Below are positions 1-7,278 of a DNA stretch of 24,624 nt, piece by piece. Position 1 is the stretch's first letter. The number at the start of each line of letters is the position of its first letter. Both the position numbers and the translations under genes were made by a program. A model generated the notes under the pieces. The model was not told where the DNA came from. It did no database searches and saw nothing but the letters and a program-made list of their open reading frames with translations. This stretch comes from a virus, in IMG/VR virus record IMGVR_UViG_3300029319_000486, positions 1 to 24,624 of that record; one strand, 5' to 3'.

Positions 1-2111
1 CTTTGTGCAATAATTTGAGCCGCACCTGCTTGTGCTTTTGCAACTTCGTTTTCTTTTTCTGGTTGCAGTGATTCGTATTCATCATCTTTTGCAATATTAG
101 CCATTGTGTAATCTGGAGGAGTAGGTAGTTCTGATTTACTTTCCTCTTCAATCATCTGTCTATATATGTGAGCTTTGTGCTCTGCAATGTGAGATGAAAT
201 CATTGCCATTAATTTATTTGCCGCCTGCTGTCCCATTGCAGGATTACCACTTTGCGGTAAGTTAGATGGATCATTCATAAATGCTGTATGTACAGCTATA
301 TGTGATTCATGATCTTGCCAACCATATGCTTTAGTTGGTCTACCTTGCAACATAGCAAAATTTTCTGTTGCAGGATCCATTGGTTTCTCACCCATCTCTG
401 GTAGAAGAATATCCTCTACATTCGCTATGTTTAATGCTTCATACATTCTTCTATATGCTTCACGAAGATCATGGATCTGTGGAGCAGATGTTGCCATTTG
501 CAACTGTGTTTGTGCGAGAATAACTCGCTGTGCTGTGGAGAAAATATTAGGATCTGATACTGGGAATACATCTACCCTACCATCAAAATCCTTTTTAAAT
601 ACAAACCTGCTAGTGCCCTCAACTGAATAAGGATAATAGTCTGGCAAGTAGTCAGCATTGATTCTTGATAAAATCTTTAATTCTTCTTTTTGAGTATTGT
701 GAAGTCTTTTATGGATAGAAGACATCACCTTAGTACCCTGCTCCAACAACGCTATCGTTGTCCCTACCGGAGCTTGAGTATTACCATCACCAACCTGCAT
801 GTCAGTGATAGCGGCTAGTCTTCTACCTTCATCCGTCATTGCTCCCAATAATTGTGTCAAGACTTGTGACGGCTCTTTAAATGGCAGTGGTATTACTGAT
901 TTCTTAATATCATCGCCATAACCTTCAACATCTCTAAATTCACCAAATCCAATAGGAGTGTCTCCACCCTCTACTCTCATCCCTCTGGCTTTAAAGCCTG
1001 CGGGTAGATTAGCGAACTGTCCTGCATCAATTAAAGATCGCAGTATTGTTGTAGCAGATTTTTGCAAATTGCCAAGTAAATGCACATAACCTAGTCCATA
1101 AAAACCAAATCCGGGCAAAAACTTGTAGTGAACAAAGTGTTGTATTCTTTTCTTTTCTGGATCAGACTCACTGTAATTAGCACGGATGCTAAGTATCTTT
1201 GATGTGTCTTTGCATATTGTAACTATGTAAGGAAGACCAATACCTTCATCGTCTTGGAATCCTTCTAAGTCTAAGTCAACATGCATTTCCAAAAGAGTAT
1301 ACACTTTATCCTTGGAGGAAATGTCTCTTGAAAAACCTTGAACTTCTTGTATCTTATTTTCTATTTCACCTGTCTCTGGTATGGCACTTTCCATCATGTC
1401 CATATCTGCATAGAAACCAGATGCAATTTTCTTTCTTAACTCGTTTTCTGTAATTTTAATTACATGAGTATATCTTCCAGATGATCTTAAATCTGGCGTA
1501 TCATAAGATACAACAAAATCTTCTACTGGTATAAATCTAGATATTGGTCTAGCTACACCATCATCGTAATAAATCTTTTTAAAACAACTACCAACAATCG
1601 GTAGATAGAAAAGCATTTGATCTAAATCATCAAAGAACTCCTCCATCACCTCAGTGATTTGATAGTTCATAAAGTGTCTAACTCTTTCTGCTTGTTTTAT
1701 TTTATCAGAAGAAGACACACCTACTACTTTGGTCTTTACTGGCCCATTAGCAGGATATAATTCTTTAATAGCTTGAGATTGAAACTGCACTGCGGCTTCT
1801 ACCATCAACGGATGATGGGCGGCACATGCACCTTCAAAAGGTCTATGCGTATCTTCTAGTTTTAATCCTAAAAGATCTATACCTTTTTTCATTGTAGCTT
1901 CGTATTCGCTACGACTTCTTTTGTCTGACTCGTATTGATTAATCAACATGTCAGATAGCATGTCTGCTGATTCCTCATCCATGTCTTGAACAAGGTTATC
2001 GTTGACCTCTACCTCTATTGTTGTCTGGTTAATAACTTCATCTGGAGTTATTACCTCAACATTCTCCATCTTGACTGTTTGATCAAACTCTGATGTTGTT
2101 TCTCTTACCAT
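1..2111 (-). CDS. Phage portal protein (C-terminus beyond window)
   Basis: Open minus-strand frame of 703 codons from an ATG at 2111, running without a stop through position 1, so the C-terminus is missing. The portal forms the dodecameric ring at the capsid vertex through which DNA is packaged and ejected. Recognition is by resemblance to a portal family common in marine podoviruses: an acidic N-terminus, then GACAAHHPLMVEAAVQFQ near residue 100, HVDLDLEGF, HFVHYKFLPGFGFYGLGYVH, and GTTIALLEQGTKVMSS in the second half. It follows the large terminase after only three bases, with tandem in-frame stops between them, so it is cotranscribed with terL. The far C-terminal part visible here is Ala/Gln/Lys-rich and likely helical. 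The family call is from memory of sequence pattern, without a search. Confidence 0.9.
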   Translation of the reverse strand, partial: MVRETTSEFDQTVKMENVEVITPDEVINQTTIEVEVNDNLVQDMDEESADMLSDMLINQYESDKRSRSEYEATMKKGIDLLGLKLEDTHRPFEGACAAHHPLMVEAAVQFQSQAIKELYPANGPVKTKVVGVSSSDKIKQAERVRHFMNYQITEVMEEFFDDLDQMLFYLPIVGSCFKKIYYDDGVARPISRFIPVEDFVVSYDTPDLRSSGRYTHVIKITENELRKKIASGFYADMDMMESAIPETGEIENKIQEVQGFSRDISSKDKVYTLLEMHVDLDLEGFQDDEGIGLPYIVTICKDTSKILSIRANYSESDPEKKRIQHFVHYKFLPGFGFYGLGYVHLLGNLQKSATTILRSLIDAGQFANLPAGFKARGMRVEGGDTPIGFGEFRDVEGYGDDIKKSVIPLPFKEPSQVLTQLLGAMTDEGRRLAAITDMQVGDGNTQAPVGTTIALLEQGTKVMSSIHKRLHNTQKEELKILSRINADYLPDYYPYSVEGTSRFVFKKDFDGRVDVFPVSDPNIFSTAQRVILAQTQLQMATSAPQIHDLREAYRRMYEALNIANVEDILLPEMGEKPMDPATENFAMLQGRPTKAYGWQDHESHIAVHTAFMNDPSNLPQSGNPAMGQQAANKLMAMISSHIAEHKAHIYRQMIEEESKSELPTPPDYTMANIAKDDEYESLQPEKENEVAKAQAGAAQIIAQ

Positions 2112-2114
2112 TTA

Positions 2115-3587
2115 TTACCAATAACTTCCCGTTGGTTTAGATTGTTCTGTTGGTATATCCTGTGGATGTTCCACAAAAAACCCTTGTCGTAATCTAATTA
2201 ACGCTTGAGTCGTAGAATCTACTAAATCATCGTAATTAGATGACGGAAACTGTGCACATTGGTTGACTACATCCTCTGCCCACCATTTAGATGGCGGATA
2301 CCAAACTCTTCCTGCCTCAAATAGAGGCGTAACGGAGTGTGCTCTTGTTTTTTTATCTGCTCTCCTAGGATTAAAAGGCGTAATTGGTATTCCTGCCCTT
2401 TGTAATTCCTGTATTAACGACCATCCAGACGCTTTTGCCTCTATTAGTACCACATCGGGACTAAAATCGTTGTATAATTGTATAGCTTCGGACTTTAATT
2501 CTGGAAATGCCCATCGTTCTCGTCTTGCACTAAGCAATATTGCATGTTGTATATCATTTTTTTCAAATATACCCCATGTAGTAACAGCAGAATAGTCACT
2601 TGTCTGCTTTGTTGTATATGCAGTATCCCACGATTGCAAGATATAACTACATTCTGGCGGATTTTCTTCTTCCCAAGGCATCCACCATTGCCTTTTTATA
2701 ATATTACCCTCTTCCGCACTTGGCCTTTGCATGTATAGAGAGTTCCATTCTCTACTTCCTGCGGTTTTGCGGATCTCATCAAGCCTATCTTTACTATATG
2801 CTTGAGGCCAAAGGGCTTCACCCTTTGGTCTTTTCAAAATTTTTGACGCTTTTTCGTCTAATATTGCCGGTAGCTCTACTATCTCCCATGGTTCATGGGT
2901 TGTCTCTCGTAATATCCACCCTGCTAGATCATCTTCATGCCATCTTGTTTGAATTAAGATGATGGCACCACCGGGTTGTAATCGAGAATACGCAGTAGAT
3001 CTATACCAATCCGTAAGATTTGATCTCATCGCCTCCGAATCAGCATCTTCCCTACCCTTAATAGGATCATCAATTAGTAGTAAGTGTGCACCTCTACCTG
3101 TAATTGCCCCGCCTGCACCCACGGCATAGTACACACCACCACCGGTGGTATGAAATCTTCTAACAGAACTACTATCCCTTGACAAGTTACAATTTTCAAA
3201 GATGTTTTGAAAGTCCTCATCCTGTATTTGGTTGCGAACTGATCTTCCAAAATCGTCTGCTAGATCTTGTGCGTATGTGGTTGCAATAACATACTTGTCT
3301 GGATTACGGCCCAGAAACCATGCGGGAAAAAATTGTGATGTGAGTTGGCTTTTTCCATGCCTCGGTGGCATAAATATAGCTAATCTCTTTACTTCACCTC
3401 GTTCTACAGCTTCTAGCTTATCTGCTAGTAGTTGTATGTGTTGTGGTGTTTGATAGTCTGGCATTTGGAACTTTGCATATTCCAAGACAGACTCTTGAAT
3501 CTTTGTCTTTTTTTCTAGTTTGTTTAGTTGATTTACTGCCTTTTGCAGTGCTTGTAGTTTATTTATTTGTTCTGCACTGATTGGCAT
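2115..3587 (-). CDS. Terminase large subunit
   Basis: 490 residues, the usual size for TerL. This motor/nuclease pumps DNA into the prohead and cuts the concatemer. ATPase signatures are visible: Walker A PPRHGKSQ at residues 74-81, Walker B LLLIDD at 169-174, and the coupling segment QTRWHEDD near 213-220. The C-terminal RNase H-like nuclease has SWD (D321), LIEAK (E383) and NYDDLVDS (D453/D454/D457) acidic positions. The start has no clear Shine-Dalgarno (SD) sequence, but a strong promoter lies about 30-55 bp upstream and would give a leader of only about 20 nt. The gene lies between terS (217 bp upstream) and the portal (directly downstream), the standard packaging order. Confidence 0.96.
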   Translation of the reverse strand: MPISAEQINKLQALQKAVNQLNKLEKKTKIQESVLEYAKFQMPDYQTPQHIQLLADKLEAVERGEVKRLAIFMPPRHGKSQLTSQFFPAWFLGRNPDKYVIATTYAQDLADDFGRSVRNQIQDEDFQNIFENCNLSRDSSSVRRFHTTGGGVYYAVGAGGAITGRGAHLLLIDDPIKGREDADSEAMRSNLTDWYRSTAYSRLQPGGAIILIQTRWHEDDLAGWILRETTHEPWEIVELPAILDEKASKILKRPKGEALWPQAYSKDRLDEIRKTAGSREWNSLYMQRPSAEEGNIIKRQWWMPWEEENPPECSYILQSWDTAYTTKQTSDYSAVTTWGIFEKNDIQHAILLSARRERWAFPELKSEAIQLYNDFSPDVVLIEAKASGWSLIQELQRAGIPITPFNPRRADKKTRAHSVTPLFEAGRVWYPPSKWWAEDVVNQCAQFPSSNYDDLVDSTTQALIRLRQGFFVEHPQDIPTEQSKPTGSYW

Positions 3588-3804
3588 TTTTTAGACATAA
3601 TAATTCAGTATGGAATTATAGCATAATTAAAAAAAATTCGCAAGGAATCCTTTTATTTTATAGGGGGGTGGTTCTGGTATGGTGTTATAATATATCTAGA
3701 TGGCTGTATGGATGTTATATGATACATGCGTGTATGGGGGGTGGGGGTGTTTATGTGGTCATCCCACCTATCTTACACCACCAAGCCAAGCGTTCCTATC
3801 CGCC
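3588..3804. other. G-rich gap between terminase genes; candidate packaging site
   Basis: This 217-bp stretch lies between terS and terL and holds no convincing gene on either strand. The plus strand has G-runs that stand out in an AT-rich genome: GGGGGGTGG at 3663-3671 and again at 3736-3744, the second continuing as GGGGGGTGGGGGTG to 3749, followed by several further GG pairs. A C-rich part follows (3772-3805). The terL promoter lies at its left side. Many phages have cos or pac sites in or beside the terminase genes, so this is a reasonable place for one; the cut site itself cannot be seen. Confidence 0.4.
3615..3643 (-). promoter_or_regulatory. Sigma70-like promoter for terL/portal
   Basis: Read on the minus strand there is a -35 box TTGCGA (3643-3638), a spacer of exactly 17 bp, and a perfect -10 TATAAT (3620-3615) preceded by TGC, an extended -10. 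A start site near 3608 would lie about 20 nt before the terL ATG. This implies host-sigma70 transcription of terL and portal independent of terS. Confidence 0.7.
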
Positions 3805-4338
3805 CTAGTGTGTCTTCTTGCTCTCGCCATCTGCCGCATCTTCTGGCGTCATGTCCAGATCTATCATAAGCTTATTTATATATTGCTTTAGTTCGCTTTG
3901 TGATAACTGCTCTATATTAGTTAGTTCTGTGCGTTCTGATACTCCTCCTGTTAATACTTGCGTATGCTTGGAAACAGATAAAGCAAGATCGCCAAGTGAT
4001 TTTATTTGTTCTGGTTTTAGATTTAAGTCTAATGCGTTCAGCTCTTGGTTTATTCTGGTTAATAGTTTTTTATTAATCTCTTGTAATTCGCTGATCTCGT
4101 TGAAAGTCTTTTCACTTATTTCTGTGCTGTGTTTCTCTTGTAGTTTCTTTCTGGCCTTGTAGTCGGTTTCTTGTGCTATTTTGACCCAATCAAAGCGATT
4201 ACACCACCTTTTAAGGGTATCATAGCTTGGGGCGTTGTTTCCTAGTGTTTTATGTAATTTGTTGAGTGATCGCCCTTGTCCAAGCTCTAAGTATTTACTT
4301 AATGCGGTTTCTGGTAATATCATTGTTTTTTTAGTCAT
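3805..4338 (-). CDS. Terminase small subunit (putative)
   Basis: 177 residues directly upstream of terL on the same strand. Small terminases bind the packaging site and deliver DNA to the large subunit. The N-terminal 55 residues contain a helix-turn-helix-like segment (GRSLNKLHKTLG, then SYDTLKRWCNRFDWVK), the arrangement seen in many TerS proteins that begin with a terminase-type HTH ending in a W-x-R-FDW pattern. The middle (residues 55-110) is charged and predicted to be coiled coil, fitting an oligomeric TerS ring. The C-terminus is acidic. Start ATG 4338 is supported by the divergent promoter region upstream. The assignment rests on position plus the HTH pattern, since TerS sequences are poorly conserved. 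Confidence 0.75.
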   Translation of the reverse strand: MTKKTMILPETALSKYLELGQGRSLNKLHKTLGNNAPSYDTLKRWCNRFDWVKIAQETDYKARKKLQEKHSTEISEKTFNEISELQEINKKLLTRINQELNALDLNLKPEQIKSLGDLALSVSKHTQVLTGGVSERTELTNIEQLSQSELKQYINKLMIDLDMTPEDAADGESKKTH

Positions 4339-4378
4339 TACTTAGTATTTTCCTATATATAATTAATTCATTATTTAT

Positions 4379-4393
4379 TTGTAATTATTTCAA
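4379..4393. promoter_or_regulatory. Palindromic operator, copy 1
   Basis: TTGTAA-TTA-TTTCAA, a 15-bp inverted repeat with one mismatch, in the divergent gap between terS (minus) and the small gene at 4444 (plus). The same layout recurs at 5178, 6712 and 7940. The repetition in gaps only, with hexamer-N3-hexamer symmetry, suggests binding by a dimeric phage regulator. Confidence 0.6.
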
Positions 4394-4443
4394 ATCTAGT
4401 ATATTTCTTATCTCGTAAATATTAAACAAGGAGTTTATATATT

Positions 4444-4665
4444 ATGATTACAACTAAAGATCTTAATAGTATTACTGAAATCTTAGCAAGGAATAAGTAT
4501 AAAGATCATGTAGATTTATTAAATGATTTTCAAACTTATTTTAAAAAGGTAAACCCAAGATTTGATGTAAAAAAATTCGCTGATTATTATTTTAAGTGTT
4601 CTACTCCACAAGATGTAAAACAGATTGAAAAGTTATTTAATAAAAATCAATTAGAATTATTTTAA
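4444..4665 (+). CDS. Small uncharacterised early protein
   Basis: 73 residues; family not recognised. Mostly charged and predicted helical, with a central FxTYFKKVNPRFDVKKF segment. It has a strong AACAAGGAG ribosome site ahead of the ATG and is the sole gene of its unit, flanked by operator copy 1 upstream and a bidirectional terminator downstream. It is the first plus-strand gene after the divergent packaging block, so it is probably expressed early. No signal peptide or membrane segment is visible. Confidence 0.7.
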   Translation: MITTKDLNSITEILARNKYKDHVDLLNDFQTYFKKVNPRFDVKKFADYYFKCSTPQDVKQIEKLFNKNQLELF

Positions 4666-4703
4666 TCAGTAATTATACCATATATTATAAGAAAAATACA
4701 GGT

Positions 4704-4730
4704 AAAAGGGGGATTTTTCCCCCTTTTTTT
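4704..4730. terminator. Bidirectional intrinsic terminator
   Basis: AAAAGGGGG and CCCCCTTTT arms around a six-base loop, with an A-run on the left and a T-run on the right, so it works in both directions. It lies between the converging genes 4444-4665 (plus) and 4738-5130 (minus). Confidence 0.88.
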
Positions 4731-4737
4731 ATTTTAT

Positions 4738-5130
4738 TTACATACTAAATTGATCAGCACTCTTAAACTGATATTCCATATCGTCTGGATCTGGCTCGTT
4801 TAATAGTTTTTTTTCTAGAAAACTAGGTAATTGATCATGTGGTATATCTCTAACCTTTTTATTATCAAAATATAGATCTCTTTCTATTGGTAAGGGTTTT
4901 TTAACGCTTTCTAATTCTTGCAAAGAAAAATAACCCGCTTCATTTTCAAAGCCAGAAACATATCCAAAAAAAAGTTTTTGTTTTGGATCGTATTCAGTAG
5001 CATACCAACGCCAATTACCCATAGGATCAAAGTATTTAACAATGATTTCAGCGTCTAACTCTTTACTTTCTTGTGAGCCAAAAGGATATTTTAACGCCTT
5101 TTTTTCTATTTCTTTAGTCATTAATTTCAT
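4738..5130 (-). CDS. DUF2958 family protein
   Basis: 130 residues matching the pattern of DUF2958, a family of unknown function frequent on plasmids and phages. The N-terminus MKLMTKEIEKKALKYP, then IIVKYFDPMGNWRWYATEYDP, LFFGYVSGFENEAGYFSLQEL and LPIERDLYFD follow the conserved family order, and the length is normal. It is the only minus-strand gene in the early plus-strand block. It has its own divergent control region (shared with operator copy 2), a GAGG ribosome site and a terminator at its end, so it is an independent transcription unit. This resembles an added moron-like gene, but its role is unknown. Confidence 0.82.
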   Translation of the reverse strand: MKLMTKEIEKKALKYPFGSQESKELDAEIIVKYFDPMGNWRWYATEYDPKQKLFFGYVSGFENEAGYFSLQELESVKKPLPIERDLYFDNKKVRDIPHDQLPSFLEKKLLNEPDPDDMEYQFKSADQFSM

Positions 5131-5177
5131 AGTTTACCTCGCTTTTTAAATTAATGTAAATTATTTCTATATTACTA

Positions 5178-5192
5178 TTGAAAAGATTTCAA
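5178..5192. promoter_or_regulatory. Palindromic operator, copy 2
   Basis: TTGAAA-AGA-TTTCAA, a perfect 15-bp palindrome in the divergent gap between the DUF2958 gene and the gene at 5239. The left half could also serve as a -35 box, with AATAAT (5202-5207) 18 bp downstream, so a bound regulator would cover the plus-strand promoter. Confidence 0.68.
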
Positions 5193-5238
5193 ATATAATT
5201 TAATAATTATTTTAATTAATTTTAACAAGGGATTTAAA

Positions 5239-5421
5239 ATGAACAATAAAATTAATGATATGTTTAAAAAGGCGATTAATACTAAAATGATTAATGAAAT
5301 GCCTTTATCTGAACTGGAGGTAGTAGATAAGCTACTATCTGGTGAAATGTCTACTGATCAAGCTAAAAAAAGATTAGAAGAATTAAAATTACAACAAGAT
5401 AAAAAGAAAGGGAAAAAATGA
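5239..5421 (+). CDS. Small uncharacterised protein
   Basis: 60 residues, family not recognised. The middle (ELEVVDKLLSGEMSTDQAKKRLEEL) resembles the short paired-helix peptides common in phages, and the tail is strongly basic (KKKGKK). Preceded by an AACAAGGG ribosome site. The stop overlaps the start of the next gene (ATGA), so the two are probably translationally coupled. Confidence 0.65.
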   Translation: MNNKINDMFKKAINTKMINEMPLSELEVVDKLLSGEMSTDQAKKRLEELKLQQDKKKGKK

Positions 5422-5516
5422 AAGACTATATAAGTTTTATGATTGTTTTTATGTCTGGTTATTTAATGGCGTTTATGTCATTAATTTTTTATCATCTATT
5501 TGCTTTATTGGTGTAG
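5418..5516 (+). CDS. Tiny membrane protein (32 aa)
   Basis: A 33-codon ORF starting in an ATGA overlap with the upstream gene. After five polar residues (MKDYI) the rest is hydrophobic and would form one membrane helix (residues about 6-31). No family recognised. The tight spacing (2 bp before the next ATG) and the overlap at its start support translation. Its length would fit a small inner-membrane effector or exclusion peptide, but nothing in the sequence says which. Confidence 0.55.
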   Translation: MKDYISFMIVFMSGYLMAFMSLIFYHLFALLV

Positions 5517-5518
5517 TT

Positions 5519-5887
5519 ATGGGTTATACTAATTACATTAGACAAAAGCGTGATTTTACAGACAATGAATGGGAACAGCTTACAGATGAATATAATTATA
5601 TTAAGGAATTTGAAAGGATTAGTCCTTTAGATTGTCCAGATAATATTATTATGTTTAATGGTAAAAATGAAAGTTGTGAAACTTTTATGCTTTGTAAAAA
5701 TTTAGATGATTATTTCAATGATAAACACATGGGAGATGTATACAAAGATGAATATAAAAAACAAGGTTATCATTTTAATTTTTGTAAAACCCGTATGTTT
5801 GAATACGATATTGATGTTTGGTATCTCTATGTTGTGGCTTTTTCCGTAAGTAAAGGTAACATTGAAATTAGTAGAGATAGAGGGTAA
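5519..5887 (+). CDS. Conserved phage protein of the MGYTxY family
   Basis: 122 residues. The opening MGYTNYIRQKRDFTDNEW, the mid-protein IIMFNGKNESCETFML and the late FNFCKTRMFEYDIDVWYLYVVA follow a family of uncharacterised phage proteins (typically MGYTHYW... NG.g..SHETF... FCKTa.kPYD). Function unknown. Lies 2 bp after the membrane peptide in the same unit. Confidence 0.75.
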   Translation: MGYTNYIRQKRDFTDNEWEQLTDEYNYIKEFERISPLDCPDNIIMFNGKNESCETFMLCKNLDDYFNDKHMGDVYKDEYKKQGYHFNFCKTRMFEYDIDVWYLYVVAFSVSKGNIEISRDRG

Positions 5888-5891
5888 TTAA

Positions 5892-5990
5892 ATGATTATT
5901 TATCCAGATCCAAACCAAGAAGATTGGAATAAATCAAGTGATGATCTTGCCATTTGGGAAGAAATACTTGAACATGAAACAGATGTATAA
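5892..5990 (+). CDS. Tiny acidic protein (32 aa)
   Basis: A 33-codon ORF four bases after the previous stop, beginning MIIYPDPNQEDW. It is acidic and tryptophan-containing with no membrane segment. Short acidic proteins in phage early regions sometimes inhibit host enzymes, but there is no specific evidence here. It is the last gene before a terminator, which fits an operon end. Confidence 0.5.
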   Translation: MIIYPDPNQEDWNKSSDDLAIWEEILEHETDV

Positions 5991-5999
5991 AAATTTATT

Positions 6000-6022
6000 G
6001 GGGGATTTTATATCCCCTTTTA
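6000..6022 (+). terminator. Intrinsic terminator
   Basis: GGGGAT and ATCCCC arms (6001-6006 and 6012-6017) with a five-base loop, followed by TTTTATT. Ends the 5239-5990 unit; the next gene's ribosome site follows closely. Confidence 0.7.
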
Positions 6023-6040
6023 TTGTAAGGAGTAAACATT

Positions 6041-6286
6041 ATGAAAAACAAATATAAAATAGGCGATTTAGTAATTGGTAACGATACACTTGGAATAGTT
6101 AGAAATCATGTAGGAGTTGTTGAGTATATTAGTGAGTGCTACCCTACAAGACAAGACCAAAAGAACGATACAAACAAGGATATTGTTTATCATGTAAAGT
6201 TTGGTAGTTATGGAAATTTCCTATTACAATCAAAGGATTTTAGGAGTTTAGATAAAACTAAAAATATAACAAAGGATGAAGTATGA
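6041..6286 (+). CDS. Small uncharacterised beta-rich protein
   Basis: 81 residues, not recognised. The pattern KYKIGDLVIGNDTLGIVRNHVGVVEYIS... VYHVKFGSYGNFLLQSKDF alternates hydrophobic and polar residues like a small SH3- or KOW-type barrel. A good AAGGAG ribosome site precedes the ATG. The stop overlaps the next start (ATGA). Confidence 0.65.
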   Translation: MKNKYKIGDLVIGNDTLGIVRNHVGVVEYISECYPTRQDQKNDTNKDIVYHVKFGSYGNFLLQSKDFRSLDKTKNITKDEV

Positions 6287-6435
6287 AAATAGTTAATATA
6301 GAATTATTAGTTAGAGCTATAGAATTATTAGAAACATATCAAGTTGGTAGTATTCCACTAGAAAAACTTGATAACCAAACTAATAAATTAATAAAAGATT
6401 TTGAAAAAGAATATCCAGATTTGGCAAGGAAATAA
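6283..6435 (+). CDS. Small uncharacterised helical protein (50 aa)
   Basis: Starts in an ATGA overlap with the preceding gene. Begins MKIVNIELLVRAIELL and is predicted to be two amphipathic helices separated by a short turn. No family recognised. Overlap at the start and a 2-bp gap to the next ATG support it as a real operon member. Confidence 0.55.
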   Translation: MKIVNIELLVRAIELLETYQVGSIPLEKLDNQTNKLIKDFEKEYPDLARK

Positions 6436-6437
6436 AT

Positions 6438-6611
6438 ATGAGTAGTATTGTAGTATATAAATCTGGTAGTTACAGATCTTTACCAATGACAGATGTATTG
6501 TATTGGAATAGAGTAGAATTATTAAAGAAAGCTATGCTAACAGCAGAAAACTTTGAATTTAGACTAATGTATTATAAAAAATTGCAGGATTTGTTGCAAT
6601 TTGTTCCATAA
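6438..6611 (+). CDS. Small uncharacterised protein (57 aa)
   Basis: 58-codon ORF 2 bp after the previous stop, beginning MSSIVVYKSGSYRSLP. The second half (residues 20-54) looks like one long amphipathic helix. Last gene before the terminator at 6671. No family recognised. Confidence 0.55.
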   Translation: MSSIVVYKSGSYRSLPMTDVLYWNRVELLKKAMLTAENFEFRLMYYKKLQDLLQFVP

Positions 6612-6670
6612 TTTTGTATAGTTCTGACTACTTTATTTAGTCTTATAATGATTAGATTCCTTGTAAATTA

Positions 6671-6700
6671 GGGGGTTAGGAAACTAACCCTCTTTTTTTT
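6671..6700 (+). terminator. Intrinsic terminator
   Basis: Arms GGGTTAG (6673-6679) and CTAACCC (6684-6690) around a GAAA tetraloop, extended two pairs at the base (one a G-T wobble), followed by eight T. A textbook rho-independent terminator closing the 6041-6611 unit. Confidence 0.92.
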
Positions 6701-6711
6701 TGCAAAAGTTG

Positions 6712-6726
6712 TTGTAAATATTTCAA
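6712..6726. promoter_or_regulatory. Palindromic operator, copy 3
   Basis: TTGTAA-ATA-TTTCAA, same 15-bp layout and same single mismatch as copy 1, 11 bases after a terminator and just before the next unit. Its closeness to an ATG at 6729 argues that the true start of the next gene is the later ATG. Confidence 0.62.
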
Positions 6727-6746
6727 ATATGCCTATATGTAACAGT

Positions 6747-7076
6747 ATGAACAAAAAAACCGAAAAGAACGATATTGAGTTATTAGTAGATGATATGAAA
6801 AAGCGTGGCTTGTTACCTACTGAATATGACACAATTATCCATTTAGAAAATGTATTAGATTATTATTGTAAGATTGCAGATAGAGATATTTTTATCGTGC
6901 CACCTATCAAAAAAGATAAACACATACTTTTTCTAATGGAAGAAATAATGAAAACAGTTAAATTAATCTGTAAGCAGATTATTAAAGGCGAAAAAAATCC
7001 TATTGTTGATGGCATTGATTTTGCTAAATTTCATAAAACTACATACAACGAGGTAAAAAGTGAGTATGTCAATTAA
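6747..7076 (+). CDS. Uncharacterised early protein
   Basis: 109 residues from the ATG at 6747; an in-frame ATG at 6729 would add six residues but lies two bases after operator copy 3 with no room for a leader. Not recognised. The segment IELLVDDMKKRGLLPTEYDTI and the helical middle suggest an all-alpha protein with no membrane segment. Neither start has a clear ribosome site. Its end overlaps the next gene by 17 nt. Confidence 0.65.
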   Translation: MNKKTEKNDIELLVDDMKKRGLLPTEYDTIIHLENVLDYYCKIADRDIFIVPPIKKDKHILFLMEEIMKTVKLICKQIIKGEKNPIVDGIDFAKFHKTTYNEVKSEYVN

Positions 7077-7278
7077 AAAATACCTACCAAAAAGACAATA
7101 CACTTTTAGTGTTTCAGCTACACTTGAATATAATGTTGAAGCTACAAGTGAAGAAGAAGCACATAGAAAATTAATTAAACAATATGGAGCCGAAATAAGC
7201 CATGATGATGTGATTGTTACAAGAGAAGAAATAGAATTAGCAGATTGTATAAATGAGATTGATTTAGATGATAACTAA
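7060..7278 (+). CDS. Small uncharacterised protein
   Basis: 72 residues from a GTG at 7060; an AGG seven bases upstream favours this over the ATG at 7066. The core YTFSVSATLEYNVEATSEEEAHRKL has the strand-then-helix pattern of small phage proteins in which an EAxSxEEA segment follows a beta strand. The C-terminus is acidic. Overlaps both neighbours, which fits coupled translation. Confidence 0.68.
   Translation: MSMSIKKYLPKRQYTFSVSATLEYNVEATSEEEAHRKLIKQYGAEISHDDVIVTREEIELADCINEIDLDDN

Noticed and set aside
427-630. Plus-strand ORF inside the portal gene
   Set aside because: Antisense to a clear portal protein frame that is open over the whole 2.1 kb.
2263-3453. Several plus-strand ORFs opposite terL
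   Set aside because: TerL has full motor and nuclease motifs on the minus strand; these ORFs have no upstream ribosome sites or recognisable content.
3581-3891. Two plus-strand ORFs in and beside the terS-terL gap
   Set aside because: No ribosome site, odd Gly/His/Tyr/Cys composition caused by G-runs, and overlap with terS and the terL promoter.
5899-5907. DnaA-box-like nonamer (TTATCCAGA)
   Set aside because: Single copy with one mismatch inside a coding ORF and no neighbouring boxes.
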